Positions 63,980 to 64,000 of a stretch of 64,000 nt of DNA are shown here, in pieces. The notes under the pieces are model-generated. The model saw only the letters and a program-made list of their open reading frames with translations. It ran no database searches and had not been told where the DNA came from. The DNA comes from Helianthus annuus (Eukaryota > Streptophyta > Magnoliopsida > Asterales > Asteraceae). Positions within the stretch are counted from its first letter, which is position 1. Each line of letters opens with the position of its first letter. Made by a program: the position numbers and the translations under genes. Location of the stretch: assembly GCF_002127325.2 (NCBI RefSeq), contig NC_035437.2, positions 108,218,321 to 108,282,320 of the forward strand, in the 5' to 3' direction.

Positions 63980-64000
63980 AAGTATCCTCCAAGGGATGTC

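Larger units (their letters stand above)
47166..64000. repeat. Tandem segmental duplication, second copy (incomplete in window)
   Basis: Collinear with 816 onward: offset 46,350 up to 53439, then 51,740 from 58825. It lacks the N1 insertion and carries the Gag-only element. Base differences from the first copy are few and scattered. Confidence 0.9.
60589..64000 (+). mobile_element. E1 second copy, 5' part (runs off the window)
   Basis: 5' LTR 60589-61306 looks identical to 8849-9566. The PBS is at 61310-61327 and gag is uninterrupted. It shows the pre-insertion state of the N1 target. Confidence 0.93.

Overview
This is plant nuclear DNA and almost all of it is LTR retrotransposon, much of it nested. 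The evidence is Ty3/gypsy polyproteins with the dual RNase H typical of the plant Tat clade, a copia-type Gag, intron-bearing antisense genes, and a fragment of a plant casein kinase I gene. No bacterial, organellar, rRNA or tRNA features were seen. From memory, the Gag types resemble Asteraceae elements (sunflower, lettuce or pyrethrum relatives). That taxon is a guess from recall. I see no intact host gene.

Layout of the left copy. Bases 1-815 are a non-coding flank with TTACGG palindromes. Bases 816-2116 are AT-rich and non-coding. Bases 2117-3597 are the 3' end of an old Tat-like element (B) with a 912 bp LTR and a small spliced antisense gene. Next come an inverted LTR fragment (3598-3898) and three exons of a casein kinase I gene on the minus strand (4661-5132). 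At about 5179 a 5'-truncated Tat element (E0) begins. E0 is cut into pieces by E1 (8849-30342, target-site duplication GTTAT), E3 (30948-36024, GTCAG) and E2 (36063-46323, minus strand). E1 is itself split inside gag by N1 (9733-20512, AGCTG). E0 ends with its 3' LTR at 47076.

Layout of the right copy. After an 89 bp scrambled junction, everything from base 816 onward repeats at an offset of 46,350 bp. This is a direct tandem segmental duplication. The second copy lacks N1. It carries instead a 5,385 bp Gag-only LTR element (53440-58824, TSD CTACC) whose two 392 bp LTRs looked identical by eye. The window ends inside the second copy of E1.

How the Tat elements work. The order is LTR, PBS, gag-protease, an in-frame UAG in the leaky context CAA-UAG-CAA-(U/C)YA, pol (RT, RNase H, archaeal-type RNase H, integrase), a 3' region with a 22 bp minisatellite and a conserved hairpin, then a four-exon antisense gene with its own TATA box, a polypurine tract and the 3' LTR. 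Every Tat copy has at least one nonsense codon in gag or pol, yet the antisense gene of N1 is fully open (443 codons).

Inferred order of events, from LTR differences counted by eye: E3 (about 1.6%) and E2 (about 1%) are older. E1 (about 0.4%) was followed by the tandem duplication (about 0.3-0.5%). N1 (1 difference in 728) came later, and the Gag-only element is youngest.
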